In this document: positions 1 through 7,719 of the stretch, piece by piece | Position numbering within the stretch: position 1 is the first letter of the stretch | Layout: each line of letters begins with the position of its first letter | Source of the DNA: Micromonospora citrea | GTDB lineage: Bacteria > Actinomycetota > Actinomycetes > Mycobacteriales > Micromonosporaceae | Length of the DNA: 64,000 nt | Assembly (NCBI RefSeq): GCF_900090315.1 | Contig: NZ_FMHZ01000002.1 | Span: forward strand, 4,558,501-4,622,500 | Direction: 5' to 3' | Translations under genes and position numbers: made by a program | The notes under the pieces: generated by a model | Databases searched by the model: none | Told to the model about the DNA's origin: nothing | Seen by the model: the letters and a program-made list of their open reading frames with translations, nothing else

Positions 1-110
1 TCGAAGGTGTGGTGCACGGTGGTGCGGGCGGCGGCGACCGACTGGAGCAGGTTGGCGACGCCGTACGCGATGATCATCGCCGCGAGGAAGCACCAGCCGG
101 AGGAAACCAC
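1..110 (-). CDS. Membrane protein start, DMT-transporter-like (partial, C-terminus off the edge)
   Basis: Only the first 36 codons are in the window. The peptide starts at a GTG (110-108) and reads VSSGWCFLAAMIIAYGV, a hydrophobic segment like the first membrane helix of drug/metabolite-type transporters, followed by NLLQSVAAARTTVHHTF. There is no Shine-Dalgarno sequence. A TATCCT hexamer ends 6 nt before the GTG, so the message is probably leaderless. It lies 26 nt downstream of hisN on the same strand. The family assignment rests on one helix and is weak; that it is a membrane protein is likely. Confidence 0.5.
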   Translation of the reverse strand, partial: MVSSGWCFLAAMIIAYGVANLLQSVAAARTTVHHTF

Positions 111-116
111 CTGGCG

Positions 117-122
117 AGGATA
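117..122 (-). promoter_or_regulatory. Candidate leaderless -10 (TATCCT) of the edge gene
   Basis: TATCCT on the minus strand lies 6 nt before the GTG at 110. This matches the actinobacterial TANNNT -10 with transcription starting at the initiation codon. No convincing -35 was found. Confidence 0.4.
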
Positions 123-136
123 GAGGCTGGCGGAGG

Positions 137-955
137 TCAGTGCTCGGTTGGCCGACCCAGCCGGGCGAGGATGTCGGCGTGCAGCGCGCCGTTGCTGGCC
201 ACGGCGCTGTTCTCGGTGCCGGCGTCGCCCGAGAGGGCCGGCCGGCCGGCCAGGTCGGTGAACGCGCCGCCCGCCTCGGTGACGATCGGCACCAGCGCGG
301 CGACGTCCCACAGCGACAGCTCCGGCTCCACCATCACGTCCAGCGCCCCCTCGGCCAGCAGCATGTAGCCGTAGAAGTCGCCGTACGCCCGGCTGCGCCA
401 GGTGTCCCGCATGAGCTGGAGCATCGCGTCCAGCCGGCCGGCGGACTCCCAGCCGGTCAGGGACGAGTAGCAGAAGCTGGCGTCCGCGAGGTCCCGGACC
501 CCGGAGACCCGGATCGGCGCGCCGCTCGCGGCGTCGGGCCCCGCGTACGCGCCCGCGCCCAGCGCGCCCCACCAGCGGCGGCCCAGCGCCGGGGCGGACA
601 CCAGCCCGACGACCGGGCGGTCGCCCTCCAGCAGCGCGATCAGGGTGGCCCAGACCGGCACGCCGCGGATGAAGTTCTTCGTGCCGTCGATGGGGTCGAC
701 CACCCAACGCCGGCCGTCCGGGCCGCCGGCCGGCTGCTCGCCGTACTCCTCGCCGAGCAGGCCGTCGGCCGGGCGGTGCGTGGCCAGCAGCGCGCGGATC
801 TCCCGCTCGACCGCGGTGTCCGCGTCGGAGACCGGGGTCAGGTCGGGTTTCGCCTCGACGCGCAGGTCGAGCGCGCGGAACCGGGCCGTGGCGACGGCGT
901 CGGCGGCGTCCGCGAGCAGGTGGGCGAGGGCGATGTCGTCGGCGTACCCGGTCAT
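137..955 (-). CDS. hisN: Histidinol-phosphatase / inositol monophosphatase family (HisN-like)
   Basis: 272 aa, Mg-dependent FIG/IMPase superfamily. The conserved metal-site motifs are in order: GEEYGE (the EE pair), WVVDPIDGTKNF (DPIDGT) and, near the C-terminus, LSLWDVAALVPIVTEAGG (the WD signature). In Actinobacteria this branch supplies the histidinol-phosphate phosphatase step of histidine synthesis; an inositol-phosphatase role cannot be excluded from sequence. I chose the ATG at 955 (MTGYADDIALAH) over an upstream in-frame start at 1015: that extension overlaps rsgA by 35 nt, while the ATG has a TACCGT -10 exactly 7 nt before it. It lies just downstream of rsgA on the same strand and is not part of a his operon here. 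Confidence 0.88.
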   Translation of the reverse strand: MTGYADDIALAHLLADAADAVATARFRALDLRVEAKPDLTPVSDADTAVEREIRALLATHRPADGLLGEEYGEQPAGGPDGRRWVVDPIDGTKNFIRGVPVWATLIALLEGDRPVVGLVSAPALGRRWWGALGAGAYAGPDAASGAPIRVSGVRDLADASFCYSSLTGWESAGRLDAMLQLMRDTWRSRAYGDFYGYMLLAEGALDVMVEPELSLWDVAALVPIVTEAGGAFTDLAGRPALSGDAGTENSAVASNGALHADILARLGRPTEH

Positions 956-962
956 GCCGCAA

Positions 963-968
963 ACGGTA
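963..968 (-). promoter_or_regulatory. Leaderless -10 (TACCGT) of hisN
   Basis: TACCGT on the minus strand, 7 nt before the hisN ATG. It supports both the short start and an independent leaderless transcript. It sits between the hisN start and the rsgA stop. Confidence 0.5.
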
Positions 969-980
969 GCGACGCCCCGG

Positions 981-2093
981 TCAGGACCCGCCGTGCGGGT
1001 CGCCCTCGCCGTCACGCGCGCCGGGGCCGCGCTGGTCGGGCTCGCTGCGCGCGTCGCCCTCGCCGGAGCGGGAGGCCAGCAGCCGGCGGTACGAGGCCAG
1101 CCGGCGCGGGTCGGCCTTGCCGGCGGCCACCCAGGAGTCCAGCCCGCAGTCGGGGGCGTCCGGGGTGTGCGGGCAGTTGGCGGGGCAGTCGACGCTGCCC
1201 TCCACCAGGTCGGGGAAGCCGTGCAGCAGGCTGTCGGCGGAGACGTGTGCCAGCCCGAAGCTGCGCACCCCCGGCGTGTCGACGATCCAGCCGGCGGCGG
1301 CGTGCTCGCCGTGCGTCGGGTCCCGGGGCAGGCGCAGCGCGACCGCGCTCGTGGAGGTGTGCCGCCCCCGGCCGATCGCGCTGACCGTGCCGACCGCCCG
1401 CGCGGCGTCCGGCACCAGGCGGTTGACCAGCGTCGACTTGCCCACCCCGGAGTGCCCCACCATGACCGAGACCCGGCCGGCGAGCAGGCTGCGCAGGGCG
1501 TCGAGGTCGGAGTCGGGGCGGATCAGCACGTACGGCAGCTCCAGCTCCGCGTAGTAGCCGAGCACGGTCTCGGGGCCGGCCAGGTCGGCCTTGGTGAGGC
1601 AGAGCAGCGGCTCGATGCCGGCGTCGTACGCGGCCACCAGGCAGCGGTCGACGAACCCGGTGCGCGGCGGCGGGTCGGCCAGCGCGCTGACGATCACCAA
1701 CTGGTCGGCGTTGGCGACGACCACCCGTTCCAGCCGCCCCTCGGCGGTGGTCTCGTCGTCGTCGGCGGTGCGCCGCAGCACAGACGTCCGCTCGGCGATG
1801 CGGACGATCCGGGCCAGCGCCCCGGCCGCCCCGGACGTGTCCCCGACCAGGCCGACGCGGTCGCCGACCACCACCGACTTGCGACCCAGCTCCCGGGCCC
1901 GCATGGCGGTGATCGGGGGCACGTCCGGCCCGGCGTCGGGCGGCACGCACGTGTAGCGGCCCCGGTCGACGGCGATCACGAACCCGTCCACCGCGTCGGA
2001 GTGCCGGGGCCGGGTGCGGGTACGCGGGCGCGACGACTTCCCGGGCCGGACCCGGACGTCGTCCTCGTCGTACTCCCGCCGTCTGGTCGCCAG
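981..2093 (-). CDS. rsgA: Ribosome small-subunit-dependent GTPase RsgA (YjeQ), probable CTG start
   Basis: Circularly permuted GTPase that helps late 30S maturation. The motifs appear in the permuted order: LTKAD (G4), then GHSGVGKSTLVN (G1/P-loop), then DTPGVRSF (G3). The zinc-finger C-terminus has CPANCPHTPDAPDC. No ATG, GTG or TTG lies between the aroA stop and the conserved basic N-terminus (ATRRREYDEDDVRVRPGK). The GTG that reads DGFVIAV sits near 1994 and would delete that N-terminus. A CTG at 2093, 18 nt after the aroA stop and preceded by a G-rich run, restores it and gives 370 aa. Translational coupling to aroA is likely. Function is secure; the start is uncertain. Confidence 0.9.
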   Translation of the reverse strand: MATRRREYDEDDVRVRPGKSSRPRTRTRPRHSDAVDGFVIAVDRGRYTCVPPDAGPDVPPITAMRARELGRKSVVVGDRVGLVGDTSGAAGALARIVRIAERTSVLRRTADDDETTAEGRLERVVVANADQLVIVSALADPPPRTGFVDRCLVAAYDAGIEPLLCLTKADLAGPETVLGYYAELELPYVLIRPDSDLDALRSLLAGRVSVMVGHSGVGKSTLVNRLVPDAARAVGTVSAIGRGRHTSTSAVALRLPRDPTHGEHAAAGWIVDTPGVRSFGLAHVSADSLLHGFPDLVEGSVDCPANCPHTPDAPDCGLDSWVAAGKADPRRLASYRRLLASRSGEGDARSEPDQRGPGARDGEGDPHGGS

Positions 2094-2111
2094 GACCCGC
2101 CCCCCGTCGTG

Positions 2112-3413
2112 TCAGCTCTTGCCGGTCACCATCGCCGACCATAGTGCCGGAAACTCGGGCATGGTCTTCGAGGTGCACGCCACGTCGCTCAGCTCGATGC
2201 CCGGAACGGCCAGGCCGGCCACCGCGGCGGCGTGCGCCATCCGGTGGTCGTGGTAGGTCTCGAAGACCCCGCCGCGCAGCGGCCGGGGCCGGATCTCCAG
2301 CCCGTCGGGGGACTCGGTGATGTCCGCGCCGAGCGCGGCGAACTCCCGCGCCAGCGCGGTCAGCCGGTCGGTCTCGTGGCCCCGGATGTGGCCGATGCCG
2401 GTGAACACCGACGGCGAGTCGGCCAGCATGGCCAGCGCGGTCAGCGCCGGGGTCAGCTCGCTGACGTCGGACAGGTCGGCGTCCAGCCCGTGCACCGCGC
2501 CGGTGCCCCGCACGGTCAGCCCGGCGGTGGAGAGGGTCACCTCGCCACCCATCCGCTGCAGCAGCGCGCGGAGCTGCTCGACGGGCTGCGCGCTGCCGCG
2601 CGGCCAGCCCTGGAGGGTCACCTCGCCGCCGGTGACCAGGGCGGCGGCGAAGAACGGCACCGCGCCCGACAGGTCCGGCTCGATCTCCCAGCCGCGCCCG
2701 GTCAGCGGGCCCGGCTCCACCACCCACACGTCGGGCGTGCCGTCGTCGACCGCCGCGCCGGCCGCCCGCAGCATCTGCACCGTCATCCGCAGGTGCGGCG
2801 CGGAGGGCACCGGCGGGCCGACGTGCCGGACCACGACGCCCCGGTCGAAGCGCGGGGCGGCCAGCAGCAGCCCGGAGACGAGCTGGCTGGAGGCCGAGGC
2901 GTCGATCACCACCTCGCCGCCGGCCACCCGCCCGGCGCCGAGCACGGTCATCGGCAGGCTGCCGGTGGCGGGGGTGTCCACGCGTACGCCGAGGGAGCGC
3001 AGCGCGCCGATCAGCGGGCCGAGCGGCCGGATGCGGGCCTGCGGGTCGCCGTCGAAGGTGATCCGCCCGTCGGCCAGCCCGGCCACGGGCGGGACGAAGC
3101 GCATCACGGTGCCGGCCAGGCCGACGTCGACGTGGGCGGGGCCGACCAGCGGGTGCGGCCGGACCAGCCAGCGCTCGTCGTCGCTGATCGACATGTGCGC
3201 GCCCAGCGCGCGCAGCCCGGCGGCCATCAGTTCGGTGTCCCGCGCGCGCAGCGGCCCGGCCAGCGTCGAGGGGCCGCTGGCCAGCGCGCTGAGCACGAGG
3301 GCGCGGGCGGTCATCGACTTGGAGCCGGGCAGGCACAGCGTGGCCGAGACCGGGTCGGAGGCGGTCGGAGCGGTCCACGGCTGCGGCGGCCGGGTCGCGG
3401 TCAGGTTCCCCAC
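2112..3413 (-). CDS. aroA: 3-phosphoshikimate 1-carboxyvinyltransferase (EPSP synthase)
   Basis: 433 aa, the usual AroA length. It joins shikimate-3-phosphate and PEP in the shikimate pathway. Visible signatures are LCLPGSKSMTARALVLSALASG (substrate-binding PGSKS near the N-terminus), GLAGTVMRFVPPVA (GTxxRF), and GHIRGHETDR with TYHDHRMAHA near the C-terminus. The start is the GTG at 3413 (VGNLTATRPP); the open frame continues far upstream, but only as antisense shadow across the divergent SRAP gene. It leads a probable aroA-rsgA operon. Confidence 0.95.
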   Translation of the reverse strand: MGNLTATRPPQPWTAPTASDPVSATLCLPGSKSMTARALVLSALASGPSTLAGPLRARDTELMAAGLRALGAHMSISDDERWLVRPHPLVGPAHVDVGLAGTVMRFVPPVAGLADGRITFDGDPQARIRPLGPLIGALRSLGVRVDTPATGSLPMTVLGAGRVAGGEVVIDASASSQLVSGLLLAAPRFDRGVVVRHVGPPVPSAPHLRMTVQMLRAAGAAVDDGTPDVWVVEPGPLTGRGWEIEPDLSGAVPFFAAALVTGGEVTLQGWPRGSAQPVEQLRALLQRMGGEVTLSTAGLTVRGTGAVHGLDADLSDVSELTPALTALAMLADSPSVFTGIGHIRGHETDRLTALAREFAALGADITESPDGLEIRPRPLRGGVFETYHDHRMAHAAAVAGLAVPGIELSDVACTSKTMPEFPALWSAMVTGKS

Positions 3414-3503
3414 GGTTACATTCTGCCGTGTCCGGAGGACGATGACGCCGGCCACCGTCCGTGCTCCCGGCCAGCGGGACAGCCGGGCGACGCCCCGCCG
3501 GGT

Positions 3504-3509
3504 TAGCGT
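3504..3509 (+). promoter_or_regulatory. Leaderless -10 (TAGCGT) of the SRAP gene
   Basis: TAGCGT followed by exactly 7 nt and then the ATG of the SRAP gene. No Shine-Dalgarno is present, so a leaderless transcript is expected. Confidence 0.55.
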
Positions 3510-3516
3510 GTGCGAC

Positions 3517-4230
3517 ATGTGCGGGAGGTATGCGACGACCCGGAGCGCGGGCGACCTGAGCGCGCTGTTCGAGTCCCTCGACGAGACCGACGGCCGGCTC
3601 GGCCCCGACCACAACGTCGCGCCCACCGACCCGGTGCCGCTGGTGCGGGTCAGCCCGGAGGGGCACCGCGCGCTGTCTCTTGGGCGCTGGGGGCTGGTGC
3701 CGGCCTGGTCCCGGTCGCCCGCCGGCGCCGCCCGCATGATCAACGCCCGTGCCGAGACGGTCGCCACCAGCCGGGCGTACGCGGGGGCCTTCGCCCGCCG
3801 CCGCTGTCTCGTCCCGGCCGACGGCTGGTACGAGTGGGTCCGCTCGCCCGACGGGCGCAAGCAGGCCTACTACATGACCCCGCTGGACGGCTCGGTGCTC
3901 GCCTTCGCCGGCATCTGGTCGGTCTGGGAGGGCCCGGGCGGGCCGCTGCTGACGTGCAGCGTGCTCACCACGGCCGCCCTGGGCGAGCTGGCCGAGGTGC
4001 ACGACCGCATGCCGTTGCTGCTGCCCGAGGGCCGGTGGGGGGCGTGGCTGGCGTCGACCGGGGAGCCGGCGGAGTTGCTGGCGCCGCCGCCGTCCGACTG
4101 GCTGGCCGGGCTGGAGATCCGCCCGGTGGGGCCGGCGGTGGGCGACGTGCGCAACGACGGGCCGGAGCTGACCGCCCGGGTGCCGGTGGCACGGGCCGTG
4201 ACGCCGGAGCAGGAAATGACGCTCTTCTGA
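3517..4230 (+). CDS. SRAP-domain abasic-site DNA-protein crosslinker (YedK/HMCES family)
   Basis: 237 aa, full-length SRAP protein. The N-terminal MCGRYA places the catalytic Cys at residue 2, which in this family forms a thiazolidine crosslink with abasic sites in single-stranded DNA and shields replication forks. Other family signatures are HNVAPT, INARAET, CLVPADGWYEW and the His of AEVHDRMP. It is transcribed divergently from aroA with only about 100 nt between the genes. The start is fixed by the need for Cys2 after Met removal and by the leaderless -10. Function follows the family; nothing is odd. Confidence 0.93.
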   Translation: MCGRYATTRSAGDLSALFESLDETDGRLGPDHNVAPTDPVPLVRVSPEGHRALSLGRWGLVPAWSRSPAGAARMINARAETVATSRAYAGAFARRRCLVPADGWYEWVRSPDGRKQAYYMTPLDGSVLAFAGIWSVWEGPGGPLLTCSVLTTAALGELAEVHDRMPLLLPEGRWGAWLASTGEPAELLAPPPSDWLAGLEIRPVGPAVGDVRNDGPELTARVPVARAVTPEQEMTLF

Positions 4231-4426
4231 CAGCGGCGGCGCATTGTCGGGTGTGATTTGCCAGAGTTGCGGGTGAAACGTCGGCCGGTTTTTAAACCAT
4301 ATTTGCCGCAGAGTCTTGTCTCCGTGTCCGGAAGTGCGATAGAACACAGCGCCGGTAGTGGGCGGCGATTCGCACGGGGCGAACGGCGTCCACCGATCTT
4401 GCCGGTCCCACGGGGGAGGTGGGTGG

Positions 4427-4819
4427 ATGACACGGGCACGTATGCCCCGCCCGCACGAGGTGGCCGCCGCACGACGAGATCCGCGACTGCTGCGGGCGTT
4501 GCGGGAGCGGCGACATGACGAGGCGTGGCGGACCAGAGGAACCTGCCAGAATGTCGACCCGGAAACATTCTTTCCGGCGCCGAACGAGCCGGCCGACGCG
4601 GCCGTCGCGCTGTGCCGAAGTTGCGATGTGCAGGGCTCCTGCCTCGCCTGGGCGTTGGACGTGGGTGACTGCCACGGAGTCTGGGGCGGCACGACCCCGC
4701 GCGAGCGGCGGGCGATGCTGGTCGCCTGGCGTGACGAGGTGCAACCGGATCCGGACGCCGCCGACGAGGCGGGCCCGCCGGTCCGGGACCGGCTGCTCAC
4801 GCTGGTGCCGCTGAGCTGA
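4427..4819 (+). CDS. WhiB-like (Wbl) [4Fe-4S] transcription factor, paralogue distinct from WhiB1
   Basis: 130 aa. The four cluster-binding cysteines are C40, C63, C66 and C72 (spacing C-X22-C-X2-C-X5-C), followed by the Wbl signature GVWGG at the turn and the basic stretch TPRERRAM. Proteins of this family bind a redox- or NO-sensitive [4Fe-4S] cluster and usually act with the housekeeping sigma factor. The start at 4427 is supported by GGGGGAGG 8-15 nt upstream. The 39-residue N-terminus before the first Cys (PRLLRALRERRH) is longer than in WhiB1, and there is no AT-hook, so WhiB7/WblC is unlikely; I cannot name the subfamily. The AT-richer 196-nt region upstream (4231-4426), including a GGTTT-TT-AAACC inverted repeat at 4287-4298, is probably its promoter region. 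Confidence 0.85.
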   Translation: MTRARMPRPHEVAAARRDPRLLRALRERRHDEAWRTRGTCQNVDPETFFPAPNEPADAAVALCRSCDVQGSCLAWALDVGDCHGVWGGTTPRERRAMLVAWRDEVQPDPDAADEAGPPVRDRLLTLVPLS

Positions 4820-4873
4820 CCGTCGCCCGGTGGGGCGGGGGTGGCGGACGCACCCCGAATCGATCGACCGGTC

Positions 4874-4906
4874 TCAGCCGGCCCGCCATGTCGGTGGGCC
4901 GGCTGA
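4874..4906 (+). terminator. Stem-loop after the Wbl gene
   Basis: Perfect 11-bp inverted repeat, 4874-4884 pairing with 4896-4906, with an 11-nt loop. No T tract follows, as is common in these genomes. The distal arm overlaps a CTGACC hexamer that could be the -35 of the next gene (CAGAAT -10 at 4927-4932, then a 6-nt gap to the ATG). Confidence 0.5.
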
Positions 4907-4938
4907 CCGTCGTGCCTCCCACCTCGCAGAATGGGCTG

Positions 4939-5553
4939 ATGCCCCAGGACGACGAGATCCTCACACCGCGCGGGCCCGCCCGGGTCGACACGGACCTGCC
5001 GCAGGGGCCACCGACGGCGCTGCTGGTGCTCGGTCACGGCGCGGGTGGCGGTGTGGGCGCCCCGGACCTGTGCGCGCTTCGCGACGCGGCGGTCGGTGCC
5101 GGTTCGGTGGTGGCCCGGGTGACCCAGCCCTACCGGGTCGCCGGCCGACGAGCGCCGGCGCCCGCCGGGCACCTCGACGAGGCGTGGGTGGCCGTGCTCG
5201 CCGTGCTGCGGAGGCGGCATCCCGGCGTACCGCTGGTGGTGGGTGGACGCTCCAGCGGCGCGCGGGTGGCCTGCCGGACCGCGCGGGCGGTCGAGGCGGC
5301 CGGCGTGGTCGCGCTCGCGTTCCCGCTGCACCCGCCGGGCCGCCCCGAGCGGTCGCGGGCGGCGGAGCTGGACACCGGCGTCCCGACCCTCGTGGTCAAC
5401 GGCGACCGCGACCCCTTCGGGGTGCCGGAGCCGGGGCCCGGGGTGCGGGTGGTGACCCGCCCGGGTGAGCGACACGACCTGCGGGCGGACCCGGCCGGCA
5501 CCGCCGAGGTCGTGCGCGACTGGCTGCACGGGCAGGGCTGGGCGCGGGCCTGA
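4939..5553 (+). CDS. Alpha/beta hydrolase (Tex30/KANL3-like dienelactone-hydrolase fold)
   Basis: 204 aa. The fold markers are [11 protein letters not shown] (oxyanion-hole HGAGG), [16 protein letters not shown] (nucleophile elbow GRSSGA, Ser nucleophile), [11 protein letters not shown] (the acid strand) and RPGERHDLR (catalytic His near the end). The substrate is unknown. I chose the ATG at 4939 over one at 4888 because 4888 lies inside the terminator stem and because CAGAAT lies 6 nt before 4939. It sits directly upstream of the sigR promoter region on the same strand. Confidence 0.75.
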   Translation: MPQDDEILTPRGPARVDTDLPQGPPTALLVLGHGAGGGVGAPDLCALRDAAVGAGSVVARVTQPYRVAGRRAPAPAGHLDEAWVAVLAVLRRRHPGVPLVVGGRSSGARVACRTARAVEAAGVVALAFPLHPPGRPERSRAAELDTGVPTLVVNGDRDPFGVPEPGPGVRVVTRPGERHDLRADPAGTAEVVRDWLHGQGWARA

Positions 5554-5750
5554 CCATCCCGCCCACGGACGCCTGGCGGGACGACGGGCGGTGCTGCGGT
5601 TCGGCGGCCGTGTCCGGCGGCTGCGGCGGGTCGTTGCATCGGATGGCGCCGGACGCCCGGTCCGGGCGGCGGCGCCGGTCCTCCCAGGCCCTTCCTGGTC
5701 CCAGCGCCGGCTCCCCGTCGGGGCCGGGACCAGGAACGGGAGACGTGGCC

Positions 5751-5777
5751 GGAATGCCCCGCCCATCCCTGGGCGTT
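5751..5777 (+). promoter_or_regulatory. SigR-type promoter (GGAAT-N19-GTT) upstream of sigR
   Basis: GGAAT at 5751-5755 and GTT at 5775-5777, spacing 19. This matches the SigR/SigH consensus GGAAT-N18/19-GTT. Transcription would begin near 5785, upstream of the extended SigR start at 5819, so it is an autoregulatory promoter by position. Confidence 0.7.
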
Positions 5778-5818
5778 GCACCCCCCGGGACGACATTTCT
5801 GGCGAGGGGGGTGACCGG

Positions 5819-6019
5819 GTGCCGATCGAGACGCAGGCCCGGGAACGGGACGAGCGGGGGACGCGGCAGCTGCGGCAGTTGCTGGACGCTCCGGACTGGC
5901 CCGCGACGGTGCCGCCGGTCGGCGCGACCGCGGTGAGCGCGAGCACACCCGCCGGAAGTGAATCTGCGGGCAGGCCGGTGCGCGTATCCTCGGCGGGAAA
6001 GCATCCGACGCGAGGGGAT
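5819..6019 (+). other. In-frame N-terminal extension of SigR (long isoform start)
   Basis: The sigR frame stays open upstream to a GTG at 5819, with GAGGGGGG at 5804-5811 (7-nt spacing) as ribosome binding site. It encodes 67 extra residues rich in Ala, Pro, Arg and Glu (begins [16 protein letters not shown]). In Streptomyces coelicolor a SigR-dependent promoter makes a longer, unstable SigR' isoform; the layout here is equivalent. Whether this form is made is inference. Confidence 0.55.
5953..5978 (+). promoter_or_regulatory. Weaker second SigR-like promoter candidate
   Basis: GGAAG-N18-GGT inside the extension region, ending 41 nt before the short sigR GTG. It deviates from consensus at one base in each element, so it may be chance. 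Confidence 0.25.
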
Positions 6020-6643
6020 GTGCGGTTGACCACCGAGAAGACGGACGAGCGCAGGGCCCGCTTCGAGCGGGACGCGATGCCCTTCGTCGATCAGCTCTAC
6101 GCTGCCGGGCTGCGGATGACCCGCAACCCGGCGGATGCCGAGGACCTGGTCCAGGAGACCTACCTGAAGGCGTACGCCGCCTTCCACCAGTTCGAGCAGG
6201 GCACGAACCTGAAGGCCTGGCTCTACCGGATCCTGACCAACACCTACATCAACACCTACCGCAAGCGGCAGCGCCAGCCCATCCAGGCGCCGACCGAGGA
6301 GATCACCGACTGGCAGCTCGCCGAGGCCGAGTCGCACACCTCCAGCGGGCTGCGCTCCGCCGAGACCGAGGCGCTGGACCGGCTGCCGGACAGCGACGTC
6401 AAGGAGGCCCTCCAGCAGTTGCCGGAGGAGTTCCGCCTGGCCGTCTACCTGACCGACGTCGAGGGCTTCTCCTACAAGGAGGTCGCCGACATCATGGGCA
6501 CGCCGATCGGCACGGTGATGTCGCGGCTGCACCGGGGTCGACGTAATCTGCGCAAGCTGCTCGAGCAGTACGCCGCGGAGCGGGGCTTCAGCGCCGCGTC
6601 GTCGAAGAAGGGCTCAACCGCTGCGGCCGGCCGGGAGGTGTGA
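6020..6643 (+). CDS. sigR: ECF sigma factor SigR/SigH (thiol-oxidative stress)
   Basis: 207 aa from the GTG at 6020, or 205 from a TTG at 6026 that has better spacing to GAGGGG (6012-6017). Region 2 includes the core-binding and -10-recognition segment [20 protein letters not shown] with [19 protein letters not shown]; region 4 has the helix-turn-helix [33 protein letters not shown]. It directs thioredoxin, mycothiol and protease genes in relatives. Next comes the anti-sigma gene rsrA, 1 nt after the stop. An SigR consensus promoter upstream indicates self-activation. A longer isoform from 5819 (274 aa) is possible. Family assignment is firm through the rsrA partner and typical region sequences. 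Confidence 0.93.
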   Translation: MRLTTEKTDERRARFERDAMPFVDQLYAAGLRMTRNPADAEDLVQETYLKAYAAFHQFEQGTNLKAWLYRILTNTYINTYRKRQRQPIQAPTEEITDWQLAEAESHTSSGLRSAETEALDRLPDSDVKEALQQLPEEFRLAVYLTDVEGFSYKEVADIMGTPIGTVMSRLHRGRRNLRKLLEQYAAERGFSAASSKKGSTAAAGREV

Positions 6644-6644
6644 C

Positions 6645-6932
6645 GTGAGCTGTGGAGATCCGCACGAGACGGACTGCCGTGAGGTCCTGGCCGAGGTCTA
6701 CCTCTACCTCGACCTGGAGTGCGCGGAGGAGCGGCGGACGCTGATCCGGCACCACCTCGACGAGTGCGGGCCGTGCCTGCGCGAGTACGGCATCGAGCAG
6801 GAGGTGAAGGCGCTGGTCGCCCGCTGCTGCGGCAACGAGACCGCGCCCGACCAGCTGCGCGAGCGGCTGAGGCTGCGCCTCACCGAGATCGTCGTCTTCG
6901 AGAGCACCGAGTCGCGGGAGCTGGCCGACTGA
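6645..6932 (+). CDS. rsrA: Zinc-binding redox anti-sigma factor RsrA/RshA
   Basis: 95 aa. The ZAS motif H37-X3-C41-X2-C44 is present, and Cys11 is at the position of the RsrA trigger cysteine. C3 and C26 are extra, and a CC pair lies at VARCCGNE. Under disulfide stress, oxidation releases zinc and frees SigR. It starts at a GTG 1 nt after the sigR stop with GGAGGT upstream; translational coupling would keep sigma and anti-sigma balanced. The length is normal for the family. Confidence 0.93.
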   Translation: MSCGDPHETDCREVLAEVYLYLDLECAEERRTLIRHHLDECGPCLREYGIEQEVKALVARCCGNETAPDQLRERLRLRLTEIVVFESTESRELAD

Positions 6933-6952
6933 GGTCGGCGACACCGACGAAA

Positions 6953-6990
6953 GCAGGTGGCCCGGGTCGTCTCCGACCCGGGCCACCTGC
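6953..6990. terminator. Bidirectional terminator between rsrA and bL37
   Basis: Perfect 17-bp stem (6953-6969 with 6974-6990) and a TCTC loop, lying 20 nt after the rsrA stop and 44 nt after the end of the convergent bL37 gene. It can serve both strands. Confidence 0.85.
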
Positions 6991-7034
6991 GTTCCGCCGG
7001 CTGATCGACGCCGGGCCGTGGGCCCGGCCGCCGC

Positions 7035-7109
7035 TCAGGAGTTGGGGCGCTTGCCGTGGTTCGCGCCGCTCTTCTTGCGGGCCTTCTTCTTGCGGGCCTT
7101 CTTCGCCAT
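7035..7109 (-). CDS. 50S ribosomal protein bL37 (24 aa)
   Basis: A 24-residue, highly basic peptide beginning MAKKARKKKARKKSG and ending NHGKRPNS. It matches my memory of bL37, the very small large-subunit protein of mycobacterial and other actinobacterial ribosomes. GGAGGT lies 4 nt before the ATG, an unusually clear Shine-Dalgarno for such a tiny gene. A candidate -10, TAGCAT, lies at 7202-7207 on the minus strand, giving a leader of about 85 nt with GC-rich hairpin potential. Convergent to rsrA. Confidence 0.8.
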   Translation of the reverse strand: MAKKARKKKARKKSGANHGKRPNS

Positions 7110-7503
7110 GGTGACCTCCTCGTGATGGTCGGATCCGCCTGCGCACGACCTCGGCGCCGGTGCACGCACCGGTCGTCCCGGCGCCGGGGTCCGACCCGCT
7201 GATGCTAGTGCGGCCGGCACCCGCCGTCGTGCGCCGGGGCGGCCCGCCGCACGACGCGCCGCACGACACGCCCGCCGTCGCCCCGGGCTGTCGCCGTCCG
7301 ACCCGCCGCCCGTGGTGGTCGCCGCCCGGCCGCGGCCGCCGCCGGCCCCCGTGTCGCGCCGCGCGCCGGGCAGGTCGGGGACGTGGTCGGGGCCCGCTCC
7401 GACGGTGGACCGTTCCGGGCGCCCGGGGGCGCTCCGCATCCCCGTGGGCGGTCCGCATGATTGGATACGTCGGCAGGCAAACGCGAGAGAAGGGGCCGTG
7501 GAG
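7110..7503. other. 394-nt divergent intergenic region (bL37 / carrier protein)
   Basis: No credible coding sequence. The left part is the bL37 leader and promoter (see that entry). The right part, around 7456-7475, has an AT-richer patch (CATGATTGGATACGT) that is a plausible promoter for the carrier gene, without a clean consensus. The middle is GC-rich sequence with no recognised feature. Confidence 0.5.
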
Positions 7504-7719
7504 ATGGCCGAGGAGATCCGCGCCGAGATGGTGGCGAACGTCTGGAAGGTCGTCGCGTCGGCCGGGGACACCGTGTCCGAGGGGGACACGCTGGTGATCC
7601 TGGAGTCGATGAAGATGGAGATCCCGGTCGTCGCCGAGTCCGACGGTGTCGTCAAGCAGCTCGCGGTCAACGAGGGCGACGTCGTGCAGGACGGGGACCT
7701 CATCGCGGTGATCGATTGA
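7504..7719 (+). CDS. Biotin/lipoyl attachment domain protein (71 aa, TB7.3-like)
   Basis: A single biotinyl domain and nothing else. The attachment motif ESMKMEIPV is in the middle, with its modifiable Lys between the two Met, and the flanking beta-strands match carrier domains (GDTVSEGDTLVILE; VNEGDVVQDGDLIAVID). Same length as M. tuberculosis Rv3221c, which also lies near sigH-rshA. It probably acts as a free carrier for an acyl-CoA carboxylase, or is an orphan; the partner is not in this window. The stop overlaps the next gene's TTG. Confidence 0.88.
   Translation: MAEEIRAEMVANVWKVVASAGDTVSEGDTLVILESMKMEIPVVAESDGVVKQLAVNEGDVVQDGDLIAVID

Noticed and set aside
4258..4518. 86-codon ORF between SRAP and Wbl
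   Set aside because: No ribosome site, no domain, overlaps the Wbl gene. The AT-richer sequence is better explained as promoter.
4427..4819. WhiB7/WblC assignment of the first Wbl gene
   Set aside because: The C-terminal AT-hook (RGRP) typical of WhiB7 is absent.
1012..6033. 1673-codon open frame on the minus strand
   Set aside because: It runs antisense or out of frame through rsgA, aroA, SRAP, Wbl, the hydrolase and the sigR promoter. It has no family motifs and is a high-GC shadow.
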